Part shown: positions 21,624-32,768 of the stretch, in pieces
Numbering within the stretch: the first letter of the stretch is position 1
Layout of the letters: every line of letters starts with the position of its first letter
NCBI RefSeq assembly: GCF_963678635.1
Contig: NC_087065.1
Span: 74,781,345 to 74,845,344 of the forward strand
Direction: 5' to 3'
DNA: 64,000 bases
From: Symsagittifera roscoffensis
Taxonomy: Eukaryota > Xenacoelomorpha > Acoela > Convolutidae
Notes under the pieces: generated by a model
The model's database searches: none
Seen by the model: only the letters and a program-made list of their open reading frames with translations
What the model was told of the DNA's origin: nothing
Program-made: the position numbers and the translations under genes

Positions 21624-21829
21624 AAACAAAACAGCACGTATATCATATCAGTGTCCTGAATGTTGGCCCGCCTCTTAAATCTGAAGAAAAAATGTTTGCT
21701 TAAGAATTCGGTTAAAAAAACTTTGATGTGGTGATTGTATTTAGTGGTGTGTTTAAAGTCCTGTATTGCATAATGGGACCAAATTGCGGTCCTCAATTAG
21801 TTTTTGAATGGTTCAAGTTGCCGCGTGTT

Positions 21830-21992
21830 ATAAGAACGTTACAAATAGCATGTTGATAATTGCAAACTGGCCGAGTTAACAATTTTCAACTCCGTATAAG
21901 TTTACCGGTAAAAATCATCACCGGTAAATTATAGTTTAACTGAAAAAGACCAAACTTAAATATTCCGTAATTTTCTTCGAAAGTCGGAGAAA
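21830..21992 (-). mobile_element. Helentron-like repeat (family H), copy 6, fragment
   Basis: Weak match to the 5' part of the family. On the minus strand it shows TCTCCGACTTTCGAAGAAAA and TTACGGAATATTT, then a diverged body. Confidence 0.4.
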
Positions 21993-22092
21993 TACGAAAA
22001 CTATTTGAAGCCAAACAAATACTGAAGCCAATAGTTTTTCCTACAACAGATTAATTGCAACAAATCCTGAAACAATCTTGAAACAATATATC

Positions 22093-22393
22093 TGTGATAT
22101 TCCTAAACTGCGTAGCGTGTTGTGGAATAAAAGTAAGAAGAGATACTGTTAATTTACTGTTCTTGATCTTGTCTAGTTAACAAGGTTTAGTAGCTGAGGT
22201 TGGTTACTGTTTTATAGCTTGAAATATGAATCACTGACCAACTCATCTATAAAGTTTTAGTAACACCAAATGGCCTTGACCACTCTTACATAATAATAGC
22301 ATAATAAATATAGTTAGCACATATGGTTACTGCAGATGCAGTAGCTAGCAAACTGTCCTCAAGGTTACGTACTGCGGATGCTGCAGTACCACA
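22093..22393 (-). repeat. 3' LTR of element B
   Basis: 301 bp, TGTG...CACA, matching 28380-28680 with about eight differences. It follows a short purine tract on the minus strand (22394-22402). Confidence 0.93.
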
Positions 22394-22402
22394 TTCCCCC
22401 AG
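22394..22402 (-). promoter_or_regulatory. Probable polypurine tract of element B
   Basis: Directly upstream of the 3' LTR the minus strand reads TGGGGGAA, the position and composition expected for the plus-strand primer. It is short, so the exact limits are uncertain. Confidence 0.5.
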
Positions 22403-22538
22403 GGACCAATAAAATTTTATCTAGTACATATAAAATTTTATAAATAACAATACTACGAGTTTTTCAGCTCAGTTTTTGTGATCCCATTGATGATGAAGGT
22501 ATTTAGTTTTTAGTATAAGTTTTTCCAATTTCTTCTTT

Positions 22539-23132
22539 CTATTTTGAGTGTTTCTTAACTTCTAGAGGCACTTTCCACTGCGTGCTCCACAGTTGTGTCG
22601 TATCCAATGCGGCAAAACCAAACTTCTTCCGAAACAAATGGCGTTCTAGAAGCTTCAATCGGGTTTCCATCGGATTATTCTTGTCCGTCTTGACATTCGC
22701 CAGTCCGTATCGATACTGCTGTAGAGCCATTTCGTTAATGTCTGCTTCTTCGTCCGCGCTAATGTACTTAACCGAATGTTTGACTGGGCTGCCCAGTCTT
22801 TTGGGCTCCTGGTTTTTCGTGGTTCGCTTACTACGCCTCACGCTCGCACTCCCTTGTTCGTCTACGACTGAGTCGTCCAAAATTCCTGATGGAGATTCGT
22901 GTTCGCCTGTCGTTTCTGTCTGATTTACCGTTCTCGATCTAATTATTTTGTCCGCCGTTCTCTGCAGACCTCTAGTCAACACTTGATCGGCGAGGCTTTG
23001 CCATTCCTCGTCTCCCATGTCCTGTTTTTGGAACGCATTCAAGATTGAACTAGGTGAGGTGTCCCTTGTTATGCGCTTCTTAGACTGTCTAGCTTTGGTG
23101 TTCGAACTGCCTGGTTGATCAGTTTGGTCCAC
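22539..23132 (-). pseudogene. 3' terminal ORF of element B (integrase tail region)
   Basis: A 197-aa ORF in the same frame as the integrase remnant upstream, separated from it by stop codons in 23133-23303. It is charged and Ser/Thr-rich. The segment RRSKRTTKNQEPKRLGSPV resembles the basic 'RRS.R....P.R.G.P' tails found at the C-termini of many gypsy integrases. I recognise no env features (no signal peptide or membrane helix). It is most likely the end of pol, now cut off by nonsense changes. Confidence 0.5.
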
Positions 23133-23303
23133 CGTTTCTGTTTGTCCTGGTTTGTCCTTTCTTTTTATCCACTTTCCCTTTGGATTTAAGTGTTCGTTCC
23201 CTTCTATCCTGCGAGTCCCCTATCGGGTTTAACGCCACCTGCTCTTGTGTTTTCGGTCCCACTGTCTTTGGACCCCCGAGATTCGGCTTTGCTCGCTTTA
23301 TTG

Positions 23304-25059
23304 CTAAATTGAGTCCCCATCAACAAGTGTGTCCCGCGATGTGACAACAGTCTCGCTGTCTTGAAACAGGTCCTTTACCTGTTCCCTCGGTATGTTCCAT
23401 TCCTCCTCTTCCGATATCGTGTCCTCAAGTAGCTCGTCGTCTTTCTTCTGGTGCTTACTCTTTGGCTCCTCTGATGGACTCTTTGCCTTCTCCTTTTGGT
23501 TTGTCCCGTCCTTGGGTATCTTCGTAGGGGAACTCGGTATCTTTACCAGATCACTTTTGCGGTATACTGCTCCTGCAGCTGTTGTCACTGTTTTTGGTGA
23601 ATCAAAAGCAACTTTCCCTTTGAACGGTTTTGTCAGTGCCGCCCCTTTTCTTCTTGTCTCGTCTCTGCGGCTGAGGTTGTGACTGTTCCACTCCGACCCC
23701 TTTGGTTTGTCCTCGACAAATCCCTTTTCCCATGAGTGAAGAAGCTCCTTTCGCAACTCTGGGTCGATTGTACTTGTGGTGTCCACTAATTGTGTGAGGC
23801 TGGGTCTGTCATATCTACGCCGCTCTGCATTCCAGTTTGCGTTAGCCTCTAACAGGTTCCGGAGAGTTTTTGCTCTGTTTCTCTCCTGTGTCGACATACT
23901 CGCCTGTTCGAAGAGAGGGCTGACCTCCCTGCTTTTCTGCCCTTTTTTGACGATTTTCAGAGAATCCCGAGATTGGTCAACCCTCTTCTTGAGTTGGTTT
24001 GCACTTAATGCCGACCTCTCCAGATGCTGCTGATCAAATCGTGTACCTTCTCTACATTCTTCCGCTAAGTTCACGATATCCTTGTGCATGTGGGGCCACC
24101 ACAAATAATTAGACACGTCAATCATTGCCTCTTGCCCCGGATGTCCTCTATGAATGCGCTTCATAACTGCTTGACACATTTGAATTGGTACTGCTAGCCT
24201 ATTGTCTACCACAGCGGATTCGAGTTGATTCCACAGCGGATTCGTGTATGGGCCCATGAGTTCAAATCCTGCCCGATCCTTCCTCTCTATTACGCGACGT
24301 AATCGGTCCATCCACACATCCTCAGAGATGAGTTCAGCCAACAGCGTTTTATCGAACAGTTTCGATAAACTGAAACTCCCGACGTCTCCCATGTCTGCCA
24401 ATGAGTTCTCCAACTGAGTTTGCCGTTTGTTAAACTTTTCGATGGTTGAATTTCGCTGACCTCTTGACTCTGATCGTCGTCCTCTGCGGTTAGATCCCTT
24501 TCTATGATAGATTTAGTTGGTGAAACTGAACGAGTACCTGCTTTTGGGCTACTCGTGACCATCTGAGTTACCGACTCCAGCTCTTTGATGTTTCCCGACA
24601 TCTCTTGATCTTTGCTGACCAGATCCCAAATGGATATTAAATTTTTTGTTTCCTCTGCGTCTTGATCCCACATTACTGATCGTGCAGCACAGCTGTCTTC
24701 TTCAAAACTGTCTGACCCCACTCTATCTAGTGTTCCTCTCCTTATCCGACATGTTCGATGAAAGGTAGTCTCGGTTATTTCTTCTTCTGTTAATTTATCG
24801 CTCTCCTCCTGTGTCCAACAGTCTCCGATCCTCACTGTCTTTTTCTTCATTTTTCCGTCCTCCATTTCTTCTGAGACTTGTTTACTTTTTTGATTAAATT
24901 GACCGACTGAACTGCTCTAGTGAATTTGACAGAAGTGTTTGGATTCAACACGTTATTAATAGGCAAAAAATTTGAATTGCAACCGTTCTCGTTCCGGTCG
25001 AGCTTTGTTCGGTTTTTGACCGTTTTGTTGCTATGGCAACCACGCCTGGATTTTGACAA
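23304..25059 (-). pseudogene. pol: Integrase remnant of element B, catalytic core missing
   Basis: Three partly overlapping minus-strand reading frames (25059-24847, 24865-24290, 24413-23304). The first two are a charged linker after RNase H. The third contains the zinc-binding domain: a GPYTNPLWNQL block, then HRGHPG (two His), LWWPHMHKDIV, and ECREG where a second Cys is expected, so that ligand is replaced by Gly. After GTRF the protein jumps to a charged region and then to what looks like the integrase C-terminal part (LLHSWEKGFVEDKP, GAVYRKSDLVKIP). No D,D35E core is present. An internal deletion near 24045 explains this. At least one frameshift lies near 24430. Confidence 0.75.
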
Positions 25060-25140
25060 CTTGTCTTCTCTTTTCTGTTTTTGAGAATATTCTAGAACTT
25101 TTTCACTCTGAATTGTTACATCAGTATCATTCAGTCGACT

Positions 25141-26861
25141 CTACAAACAGTCGAGTGCTCTATGAAAACACTCAATTGAAGTGACCACAAATTTTTCATC
25201 CAATTTAGTTTCTGGCCAGTGTTCTCCTGTTGGTTCTCTAGATAGATAATCGACTATCCCCATATCATTTCCCGGAATATGGACAATTTTGAATTGATAA
25301 GGCAATAATCTATCCACCCATCTCGTTAATCTTGGTTGATATGTTTTGTTAGACCGATTGCCTTCTAAGGCGGATGTTAATGCCTTATGATCAGTGACTA
25401 TTACAAATTCTTTTCCTAAAAAGTAATGTTTGAAACCATCAACTGCCCAAACTACCGCTAACAACTCAAGCACATTAGTAGAATACTTTTTTTCTTGATT
25501 ATTCAGGTAACGCGATGCGAATGAAATTGGAATCCATTTATTCTTTTCTGTTTGTTGCTCTAAGGATGCCCCTAGTCCACTATGGCTTGCATCACATTTG
25601 ACCCGAGTATCCCTAATCGGGTCATAATAATTCAGTTTAGCAATGTTTGCTACTGCTTGTTTGATTTCTTCGAATACCTCAGTGTATTCGGGTCCCCATT
25701 CGAATTTTTTTACTGGGACTCTAATATTTTTCAATTTTTTCTTTTCATTTTCCTCACGCAATAACGGTCTAAGCTTGTCTGTCAAATTAGCTGCATTTGG
25801 TATAAACTTCGAAAGGTGATTTATACTACCCAGAAAGGGTCTAAGTTGTTTGAGCGACTTGGGATGCTCTAACTTAAGGATAGCTTCCGTTTTCGTAATT
25901 TTCGGGGTAATACCACTTTCTGAAAGTTTATGTCCGAGCCAATTTACTTCTGTTTTAAAGATTTCACATTTCAACAGCTTCAGGGATAAATTTTCCTTAT
26001 CGAATTTCATTAGAAAGTCGGTAATTAGTTTTTCATGTTCTAGCTCCGATCCCTTTGAGACGATCAATATGTCGCCCAAGAAACAAAAGAATTATTTAAC
26101 GTCCGATCCATTGCTTTTTGAAATTCGGCTGGCATATCTGCTAACCCGTAGAATCCCGTCAAAAAACGATATGTACCCGTAGCTATCCCCCCTACGATGT
26201 TGAAATTACACTGTCTTGCAGTTTGCGGTGTCAATTTTAACCGACTATACGCATATTTCAAATCTAACACAGTGAAAAACAAGGTACCTGCTGCTTGTGC
26301 AGTTACTATCTGACTGACACCGTCTAATAGCTCCTCCACATTCGACATCTGATACTTGTTTTTGTACAATTGTCTGTTGATGGGCTTTGCATCCAGAGCC
26401 AATTTAATTGAATCATCTTTCTTCACTGTGATGACAATAGGGGCTATGAAACAATCACTAGTACACTTGTCTAACCTTTGAATCTGGCCTTCTAGTAGTA
26501 ATTTTTCGATTTCCTTCTCAATTTTTCGTTGCACATGGATGGGTATTCTCCTCCCCTTTTCCTGAATCGGGCAGAGAGGGTACTTGAACGTTGTACTTAC
26601 TACATGATGTACTGATCCTTTTCTGTCAAACAGGGGTTTGAAATCATCGTAGAATTTTTCTTTCCACGGCCCCGACTGTTCGCACAGCATTATGTCAAAT
26701 CGGGATTTTTTCTTCGGAGTGGGTCTTTGCGTAGTGGTTATACCCATTTTATTTTGTAAATTTAAACCTAAGATACACCGTGTCTTTCGTTCAGTTATCA
26801 GAAATGTAGCATCCGGAACTTCCCAGCCAGCGGACCGTATTTTTGCCTTCACCGCACCCAA
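25141..26861 (-). pseudogene. pol: Reverse transcriptase-RNase H of element B, frameshifted
   Basis: Two reading frames (26861-26064 and 26079-25141) together cover RT and RNase H. In the first are the LALDAKPIN block, VLDLKYAYSRL (motif A) and LTGFYGLADMPAEF (motif B). The frame shifts by one base about 12 bases before the active site. The second frame begins with that site, which reads FLGDILIV instead of the usual Y/F-x-D-D, so one catalytic Asp is Gly. RNase H follows with KCDASHSGLG, YSTNVLELLAVVWAV and VTDHKALTSAL, ending in HIPGNDMGIVDYLSR. The RT should be inactive on both counts. Frame 26861 begins inside the protease-RT linker, not at a real start. Confidence 0.88.
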
Positions 26862-27367
26862 TATTGCTATTGGTTTTTTTATTATAGTCCACGAATTGTG
26901 CTGGCAAGTTCAATTTTTCGACCGGGGTGAACTGTATTTTCCCTGACGAGTCTAAAATCTGTTTCGCCACTCCAAATTATAAATGAAATTGGGCTTCCGG
27001 TGTCCACTGTCATATTTATTATTTGGTTATCATTTCGGATTAGGGCTTTCAATGATTCCATCCTTCCCGATATTGAATCTTTCCGAATGTCAATCTTTTT
27101 CGTTTCGAGTTTATTCACTCCATTGCTGCCACTGTTCTCTCTTACTTTCTCTTTGATGTATCGATTTATCATCTCTATCTGATTGTCTTTTTGTTCAATT
27201 GCCATAACCTCAAATTCTTTGCACGAATCAAATGTTTGAATCAAATTACATTCTTCCTCCGAACTCTCTGTATTCTCAGTTATTTCACTGACTTGTTGCG
27301 AACGACACATTCGAGCAAAGTGGTTTTGGTTTATTACAGTTCTTACATTGTTTTCCCATTGCCGCAC
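26862..27367 (-). pseudogene. pro: Protease region of element B
   Basis: The frame 27367-26882 starts inside the second half of the zinc knuckle (NHFARMC) and contains the retropepsin motif MTVDTGSPISFI. The frame is lost near 26915, where a one-base shift is needed to continue into the segment leading to RT (FVDYNKKPIAILGAV). Protease flap and C-terminal blocks are therefore split over two frames. Confidence 0.75.
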
Positions 27368-28257
27368 AATTTTTCAAATGATCATCTACAAATGGTTTGC
27401 CACACCTATTGCATTGTTTCCTCTCATCTGCGTTATATTTTTTCGATATCGCCCTTCCTTCCGGCTGTTTCCGTCTATTCCTTTCGCGATAGGGTTTTCG
27501 ACTATTCTGATTCCTGTTTCCCACCGCCAGGATAGGTTCCTGCTTGATTTTAATTTGAGAACCCGGTTGAGTTATTGTTTGTGCAGTACCCAGTGTGGAC
27601 TTCTGAAACGCCTGTGTCGATTGTTTGCTCTGCTCGAATTTTACACGTTTTCGCACGTTTTAACACTTCTTCAGGAGGTAATGTTTCAATCGTGAGTGTG
27701 TCCTGCAATGCTGGGCTTCGCATTTTAGAAATAAAGAGATCTCTGACTAACTCATCTTCTAAAGTGTCCAATGCCGATTTTGCTGCTTGAGCAGTTAGTG
27801 CGGCATGAAATGACTCTAACGATTCTCCCATTTCCTGTGATCTATTAAATAACTTATAACGCTCATAGGTGATACTCTGGCATTTTTCAAAAGTCTCCTT
27901 TGCTAATCTGGCCATCTCTTTAAATTCCAATTGAGAAATCGCAACATGTGGATTTTTTTGAACAAACCGTTTCTTTCCTTCCGTCCCAAAAGCAAGAAAT
28001 AGCCTGGATACTAGTCGCTTTTGAACTTCGTTGTAGTAAATATTGTGACCCACTTTAGGTCCTCTTTCTCTCCTCTCTTCATTCTCGGCTGCTACTCGAT
28101 CTTTTAATAGTCTGTCCCGTGCTTCTCTAGCTGCTGTTGCAGCAGCGGATTCACCCTCTCTGGGTGTTTCTGGACGGGGTTCCGGCTCCTGCAACACTGG
28201 TTTAGGATCTTCCAGCATAAATTCTGGGTTGACATTTTCTTTTACAGTTACCGCCAT
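27285..28257 (-). pseudogene. gag: Gag of element B, two frame changes
   Basis: The ATG at 28255-28257 opens a 235-codon frame with an Ala/Glu/Arg-rich N-terminus and a capsid-like region (MGESLESFHAAL, LRDLFI-like block, LPPEEVLKRAK). Around 27650 the sensible reading moves by +1 to a second frame (27656-27285) with a basic Gln-rich stretch and a cysteine-rich end, CNRCGKPFVDDHLKNC and CKNC. The last His and Cys of the CX2CX4HX4C knuckle lie in a third frame, one base off. The first change could be a programmed +1 shift as in some Ty elements. The second splits a knuckle and is more likely an indel. Confidence 0.75.
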
Positions 28258-28358
28258 CAGGAACTGATCGAACCATACTTTAAAATTCTAAGGTGGATCA
28301 GAGTTCGCTGTGGTCCAGAAAACAGGAATTCCCATGTCAGTTCTATTATCCTGAGCCA

Positions 28359-28379
28359 GAAATCCTGCTGGCTGCGCCA
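28359..28379 (-). promoter_or_regulatory. Primer binding site of element B, tRNA-Ser-like
   Basis: Immediately inside the 5' LTR the minus strand begins TGGCGCAGCCAGCAGGATT. Its complement, ending AATCCTGCTGGCTGCGCCA, resembles the 3' end of animal serine tRNAs of the CGCTGCGCCA type with about one mismatch in the acceptor stem. This is by recall, so the tRNA identity is less certain than the site. Confidence 0.75.
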
Positions 28380-28680
28380 TGTGATATTCCTAAACTGCGT
28401 AGCGTGTTGTGGAATAAAAGTAAGAAGAGTTACTGTTAATTTACTGTTCTTGATCTTGTCTTGTTAACAAGGTTCAGTAGCTGAGGTTGGTTACTGTTTT
28501 ATAGCTTGAAATATGAAACACTGACCAACTTATCTATAAAGTTTTAGTAACACCAAATGGCCTTGACCACTCTTACATAAAAATAGCATAATAAATATAG
28601 TTAGCACATATGGTTACTGCAGATGCAGTAGCTAGCAAACTGTCCTCAAGGTTACGTACTGTGGATGCTGCAGTACCACA
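28380..28680 (-). repeat. 5' LTR of element B
   Basis: 301 bp matching 22093-22393. Differences noted include A/T in AAGAG[AT]TACTG, TAG/TTG in GTCT[AT]GTTAAC and C/T in ACTG[CT]GGATG. Confidence 0.93.
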
Positions 28681-28796
28681 ATATCAATGGTGAGATTTGA
28701 ACGCTAGACTCGTGGATAGGAGCGTGTTTATAAACTGAGTCAAGCAACAAAAGAAAGACTAACCAAAATAAAATGAATCAGAAAAACTTTTTTTTT

Positions 28797-29166
28797 CGCT
28801 TAACAGAAGTTTTTTTTTAGGTCGGTCAGATTTATTTTCCGAGCTCTTTCAAAACAGTAAAAAGACCCTGCTTTGGCCAAATTTTCTGCCTGCGCCACAG
28901 GCAGTTTTTTGAAAAAACAGGTCAAAAAAGCCGTTTTTGGGCACTTTTTGGAAAATTTTGACAAAAAAATTGCTTTTTTTTTGGCCTGCGCTCGCCCTCA
29001 AAATAAGTATGGCGCCGAAGGCTCCTTTAGAAAAACTTTAGGGTCGGTCGGCCAAAAATGGATTTCTTAAAAAGTACTAAAGGGGGACCCTTTGGGTTGG
29101 CAGGGGGTCGTATCCCTGAAAGAAAAACGTCCGATCCCTCCCCCCCCCCCCTAAATCCGCCCCTGG
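28797..29166. mobile_element. Repeat family B, copy 2 (hAT-like fragment)
   Basis: Same family as 15003-15351 but inverted. The right end reads on the minus strand CAGGGGCGGATTTAG followed by a long G run, next to the block with AAAGGGTCCCC. The core contains AAAACAGTAAAAAG, GTTTTTTGAAAAAACAGG, TTTTGGGCACTTTTTGG and TCGGCCAAAAATGGATT. ORFs crossing it are not genes. Confidence 0.55.
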
Positions 29167-30620
29167 GTTGAACAAATTGAACAACTTGTTTGAATGAGGT
29201 TAAAACTGTATAGCAGTCCTCACACGCCCTTACGCAATGCCAAAGACTCAAAGAAATATTTGATTGGACTAATTATCAGGCAAACACTGTAAAGAGTTTG
29301 TTTGAAGGAACACTGAACTCTTTCTTAGAATGATCTGTTTATTTTCAAAATGCTACTGTTAATTGTGGTATTTTTCTGCATTTTGACACTTCAGCGCGTC
29401 GATTTTTTTACCCACAACATGACTTTTTAAGGAGTTTTTGAAACACCTACAAAGTATCAAATGGCTTAACCTTTTCTTCTTGAACAAATAAACTAGTCAA
29501 ATTTTAATTCATCAGATTGATAAATAGGCTGGGTTAGTTCCCAAGATGCAAAGCTAAAACAGATACATTATTACTAATTACGCAACAAAAAACAAAAATC
29601 GCCGCAGTTTTCAACAAAGTTCTTAAACAATTTGAATGATACATATTAAATATTTTGAAAACACGCTCATCATCGTTTCACTCACACACATGCTTAATCT
29701 TTGATTAAGTTTGTGAATATATAGTTTTGGATCTTGTTAACTATTTCCCCCCTATGGTACCTTGTAACGAATCCCCCTCCTATAACGAAAAAATTGAACA
29801 GTTAAGCATATACAATTTTTGTACCTTGTTAACTAACCCCCCCCCCCCCTATTGCAGTACTCTAGGGGAAAATATTTAACAAGATCCATAGTTTTTCTTA
29901 AATACCTCATGAAGTCAGCGGATTATAAAGTAACATCAATTCAGTGCAGATTTTAATTTTTCTAAGTGAAGTCTAACGGTGGCGTTCCTCATGCTGAAAA
30001 TACCGAATGCTTAAAATTTATTTTGCCTTATTTTCAGCCAATCAGAATTGAGTATTTAAAAATCTCAGGGAAATTGCGAAAATCTCAAAGCAAGCAAATA
30101 TTTCAAGGATACGGATTTACGAAAATTGGAAAAAAACTAACTTTATTATACCTGCGTCTATTATATCTGCATATAGTATATTTATTATGTTATCATTTTC
30201 TCTTAATATTGACTTCAATCAAACAGACATAAATAGCAAAATGAGGTAAATAGAAAGTGAAGATTATCTACATTTTTAAACAACGAAAATAGAAACCTTA
30301 TAGAACAGTGAATTTTTAGACGTTTTTCAGCCCACTAAAAAAAGTTGACAACACGCAATAGTTAGACAATTAAGTTTGGGATCAACCGTACCGGGTTTTC
30401 AAAAATTAACTTCGAGGGCTAAAATTAATCTAATAAGTCAAAATGCCAAATTATGATTAAGTTTCTGCGCTTTTTTAACAGAAAAAAAATAGCTATTCAC
30501 ATTGAAAAATGTCTCCAGCATTTTAAGCGGAAATCATTTTCAAAATTAAAACAAGCTTGGGGAGGACATTCTACGGTATGTCCTTTAGGGGAGGAGACTG
30601 TACGGTTAATCTAAATTGTA
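29167..30620. other. Intergenic, small foldback only
   Basis: No gene is supported. Long C runs occur at about 29750 and 29838. An inverted pair (TTTTGGATCTTGTTAACTA near 29724 and its complement near 29870) forms a small foldback unit of about 180 bp at 29719-29897. Confidence 0.5.
29719..29897. repeat. Small inverted-repeat unit, arms about 33 bp
   Basis: The left arm GTTTTGGATCTTGTTAACTA plus TTTCCCC is matched in reverse complement by GGGGAAAATATTTAACAAGA plus TCCATAG at 29865-29897. Possible MITE or solo foldback. Confidence 0.55.
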
Positions 30621-31094
30621 CAAGATTGCTCCTACCAGGGCGAAGCCCTGAATGTTCCGACTGCCTTTTAAGTTCGATGGAGCAGTAATAGCATGAAAAA
30701 ATTATGTAAGAAAAAAAAAACGATTTTTTTTTATTTGAGATTTTTTGTGAAAATCATCCACCCACACGCCGTATAAAGTTCAAAATGATAGATTTTTCTC
30801 TTAGTATTGAAACGATTTGGAACGATTTTTAAGGTGGATTCAATGTCCACTTACACGTTAATAGCGCGAAATATATCCCAAATTGGCCAAAATGGCAATA
30901 TTTAAGCCCCGATAACTTCACAAAAAAATCACAGGTTAAATACCTTTTTTATTTTAAGCTCAACACAACGATAATTTTTGAATATTACTTTTTTTTTAAA
31001 AACGTCACAAATTGCTTGCTCAAAAAAAAGAAATTTGTCTGAAAAAAAACCACCCGAGCGCAAATATTTCGTTGTTTTTGTTCGGAAAGTCGGA
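30621..31094 (-). mobile_element. Helentron-like repeat (family H), copy 7, near full length
   Basis: Minus-strand copy 9 kb from the main cluster. The 3' terminus is at 30621, with the hairpin AGGGCGAAGCCCT at about 30637-30650. The 5' part at about 31060-31094 carries the CCGACTTTCC and AATATTTGCGCTCGGGTGG blocks in diverged form. The sequence beyond CTTG is unrelated to that beyond the other copies, as expected for independent insertion. Confidence 0.6.
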
Positions 31095-32768
31095 AAAAGC
31101 AGAAAATTTTTGTTTTGCAGAAAGTACAGAACCTTACCGGAAACAACCCCAATCCGCACTAATCTTAGTTGACTTCAATTTGTAAAAAAAGTTACTTTTT
31201 CTGGAAAAATTTAATGGTCCATTTTGATAACGGCTGCCAATCTCGAGACTATGGAAAAACGAAAAAACGAAAACAGAAGTAGCTCCTTTGCTCAACAGTT
31301 TTTGTCACTTCATTTCAAGTTATAGACTTTTGAAAGAAAATTCAATTTTTGATTATTTTTTTTTAAAAAGTTGTCATTGTGAATTGTTTTCTTTTATTGA
31401 TAAAAACAACTCGTCATTCAAATTTATTTCTACTTCTAATGAAAACAAAAAGTTACTATTCTCGGTACCTGCTAACTTTGATGATTTTCCACTTTGAAGC
31501 ATTTCATTTCAAATTACATGCACGTGAAGCTGTAAGAATGTGAAACAAAAAAAATGTTTGGAAAACTTACCAAAATGGATTAAAATATACTTCTTATAAA
31601 AGACGCTGCGACAATAAGCTTTCGGCAGATAGAAGCAATAAAATCAATTTAGCAAACTCTCTCCCTGCAAAAAGCAATTGAGCATTCCCCTGAAGCAAAA
31701 ACAACCAAACAAAACAAAAAGTGCAATCAAACACAAGCACGTGGTTTTTGAAAATAGCAAGAAAACAATTGGCAGACTGAATTTTTTTCTTTGAGTGCAG
31801 TGTCAAAAATTTTAGAATTCGGAATATCTGAAGACAGGTCAAACGTTGCGCTTTTTACTGAAGTGACTGCTGAAAAACTGAAAACCAGGATGTGCTTTGT
31901 GAGATCATATTTAGTTTAACCAACGGAAAGAGCAAAAAATAACAATTGGTTTTAAAAAGGTTATACCTGTTTTGAACGACAGCCCACCTAATTTTGTCTC
32001 ATATATTTTTTTCACCAGATTCTGCATTTTTCTTTTACTGATCAAAAACTTTGTATTTCATTGGTTGAGTTTGAGGCAACTAACAAAAAAGCAACCTTGA
32101 GTACTTAGTTTGATCAATATGGCAGAAGAGCGCTCGCACTAAATTCCCCAGGAAAAAACCCCATCGGATAAAATCCCCCCCAGGATTAAACCCCCTCATA
32201 GGACCAAATCCCCCAAGAACAAAATCCCCTTGTTGTTAAGTTAAAATCGTCCACATTCGAAATGAACAAAAAAGCGACACTCAAAGTTGAATTAAATGAT
32301 GAAAGATATTTTTCAGAAAAAAAAAAATATTTTTTTAAACGAGAGTATTTGAAACTGCACTCCTCAATTGTCCTCTCGCAATGTCATAGACTAAAATGAT
32401 TATTTGATTAGATTGTCGGTCTTTTTAGCATTTTGCTTAGAGAGAAACAAAAATGAGACCCGCCGTATCTACAGCGAATCCTCAGTTTTAAAGAGTTTGA
32501 AAGAGCATACATTGTTGAAATACAATCGCACTCATAGTATTTCATCAGCCTAAATCTCTTGAAGTTAATATAATTAGCAAGATATGTAATGTTGACTGCC
32601 ATTTTAATTTTGTCTCGCAGTTTTTTTTGGAAAAGGAAGCAAATTTTGGGTTGTTCCTGGTATATACCTCCAACCACAAGCGAGATTGAGCACCCAGTGA
32701 ATGAAAAGCAAGCAGAAAAGTTGCTAAATGAATATAAATGAAATGATGTGATTACAACAATGAATTTA
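31095..32768. other. Intergenic, no gene seen
   Basis: AT-rich. At 32155-32235 there is a short degenerate tandem of AAATCCCCC/AAACCCCC units. Nothing else can be supported. Confidence 0.45.

Larger units (their letters stand above)
22093..28680 (-). mobile_element. Element B: Ty3/gypsy LTR retrotransposon, complete ends, broken genes
   Basis: 6588 bp flanked by the 5-bp target duplication ATATC (22088-22092 and 28681-28685). The 301-bp LTRs begin TGTG and end CACA. A primer binding site abuts the right (5') LTR, so the sense strand is minus. Gag, zinc knuckle, protease (VDTGSP), RT, RNase H and the N-terminal part of integrase can be followed in order. The frame changes at about 27650, 27340, 26915, 26085 and 24430, the RT active site reads FLGD, and the integrase core is missing. 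LTR identity of about 97% says that the insertion is fairly young, so the copy was either already defective when copied in trans or has decayed since. Some shifts at homopolymers could be assembly errors. Confidence 0.93.

Noticed and set aside
22539-23132. 3' ORF of element B considered as env
   Set aside because: No hydrophobic segments or signal peptide. The basic tail motif and the shared frame point to the end of pol.
32155-32235. Regularly spaced CCCCC blocks considered as a CRISPR-like or telomeric array
   Set aside because: Units are degenerate, of unequal spacing, without spacers, and unlike known animal telomere repeats. It is a simple low-complexity patch.
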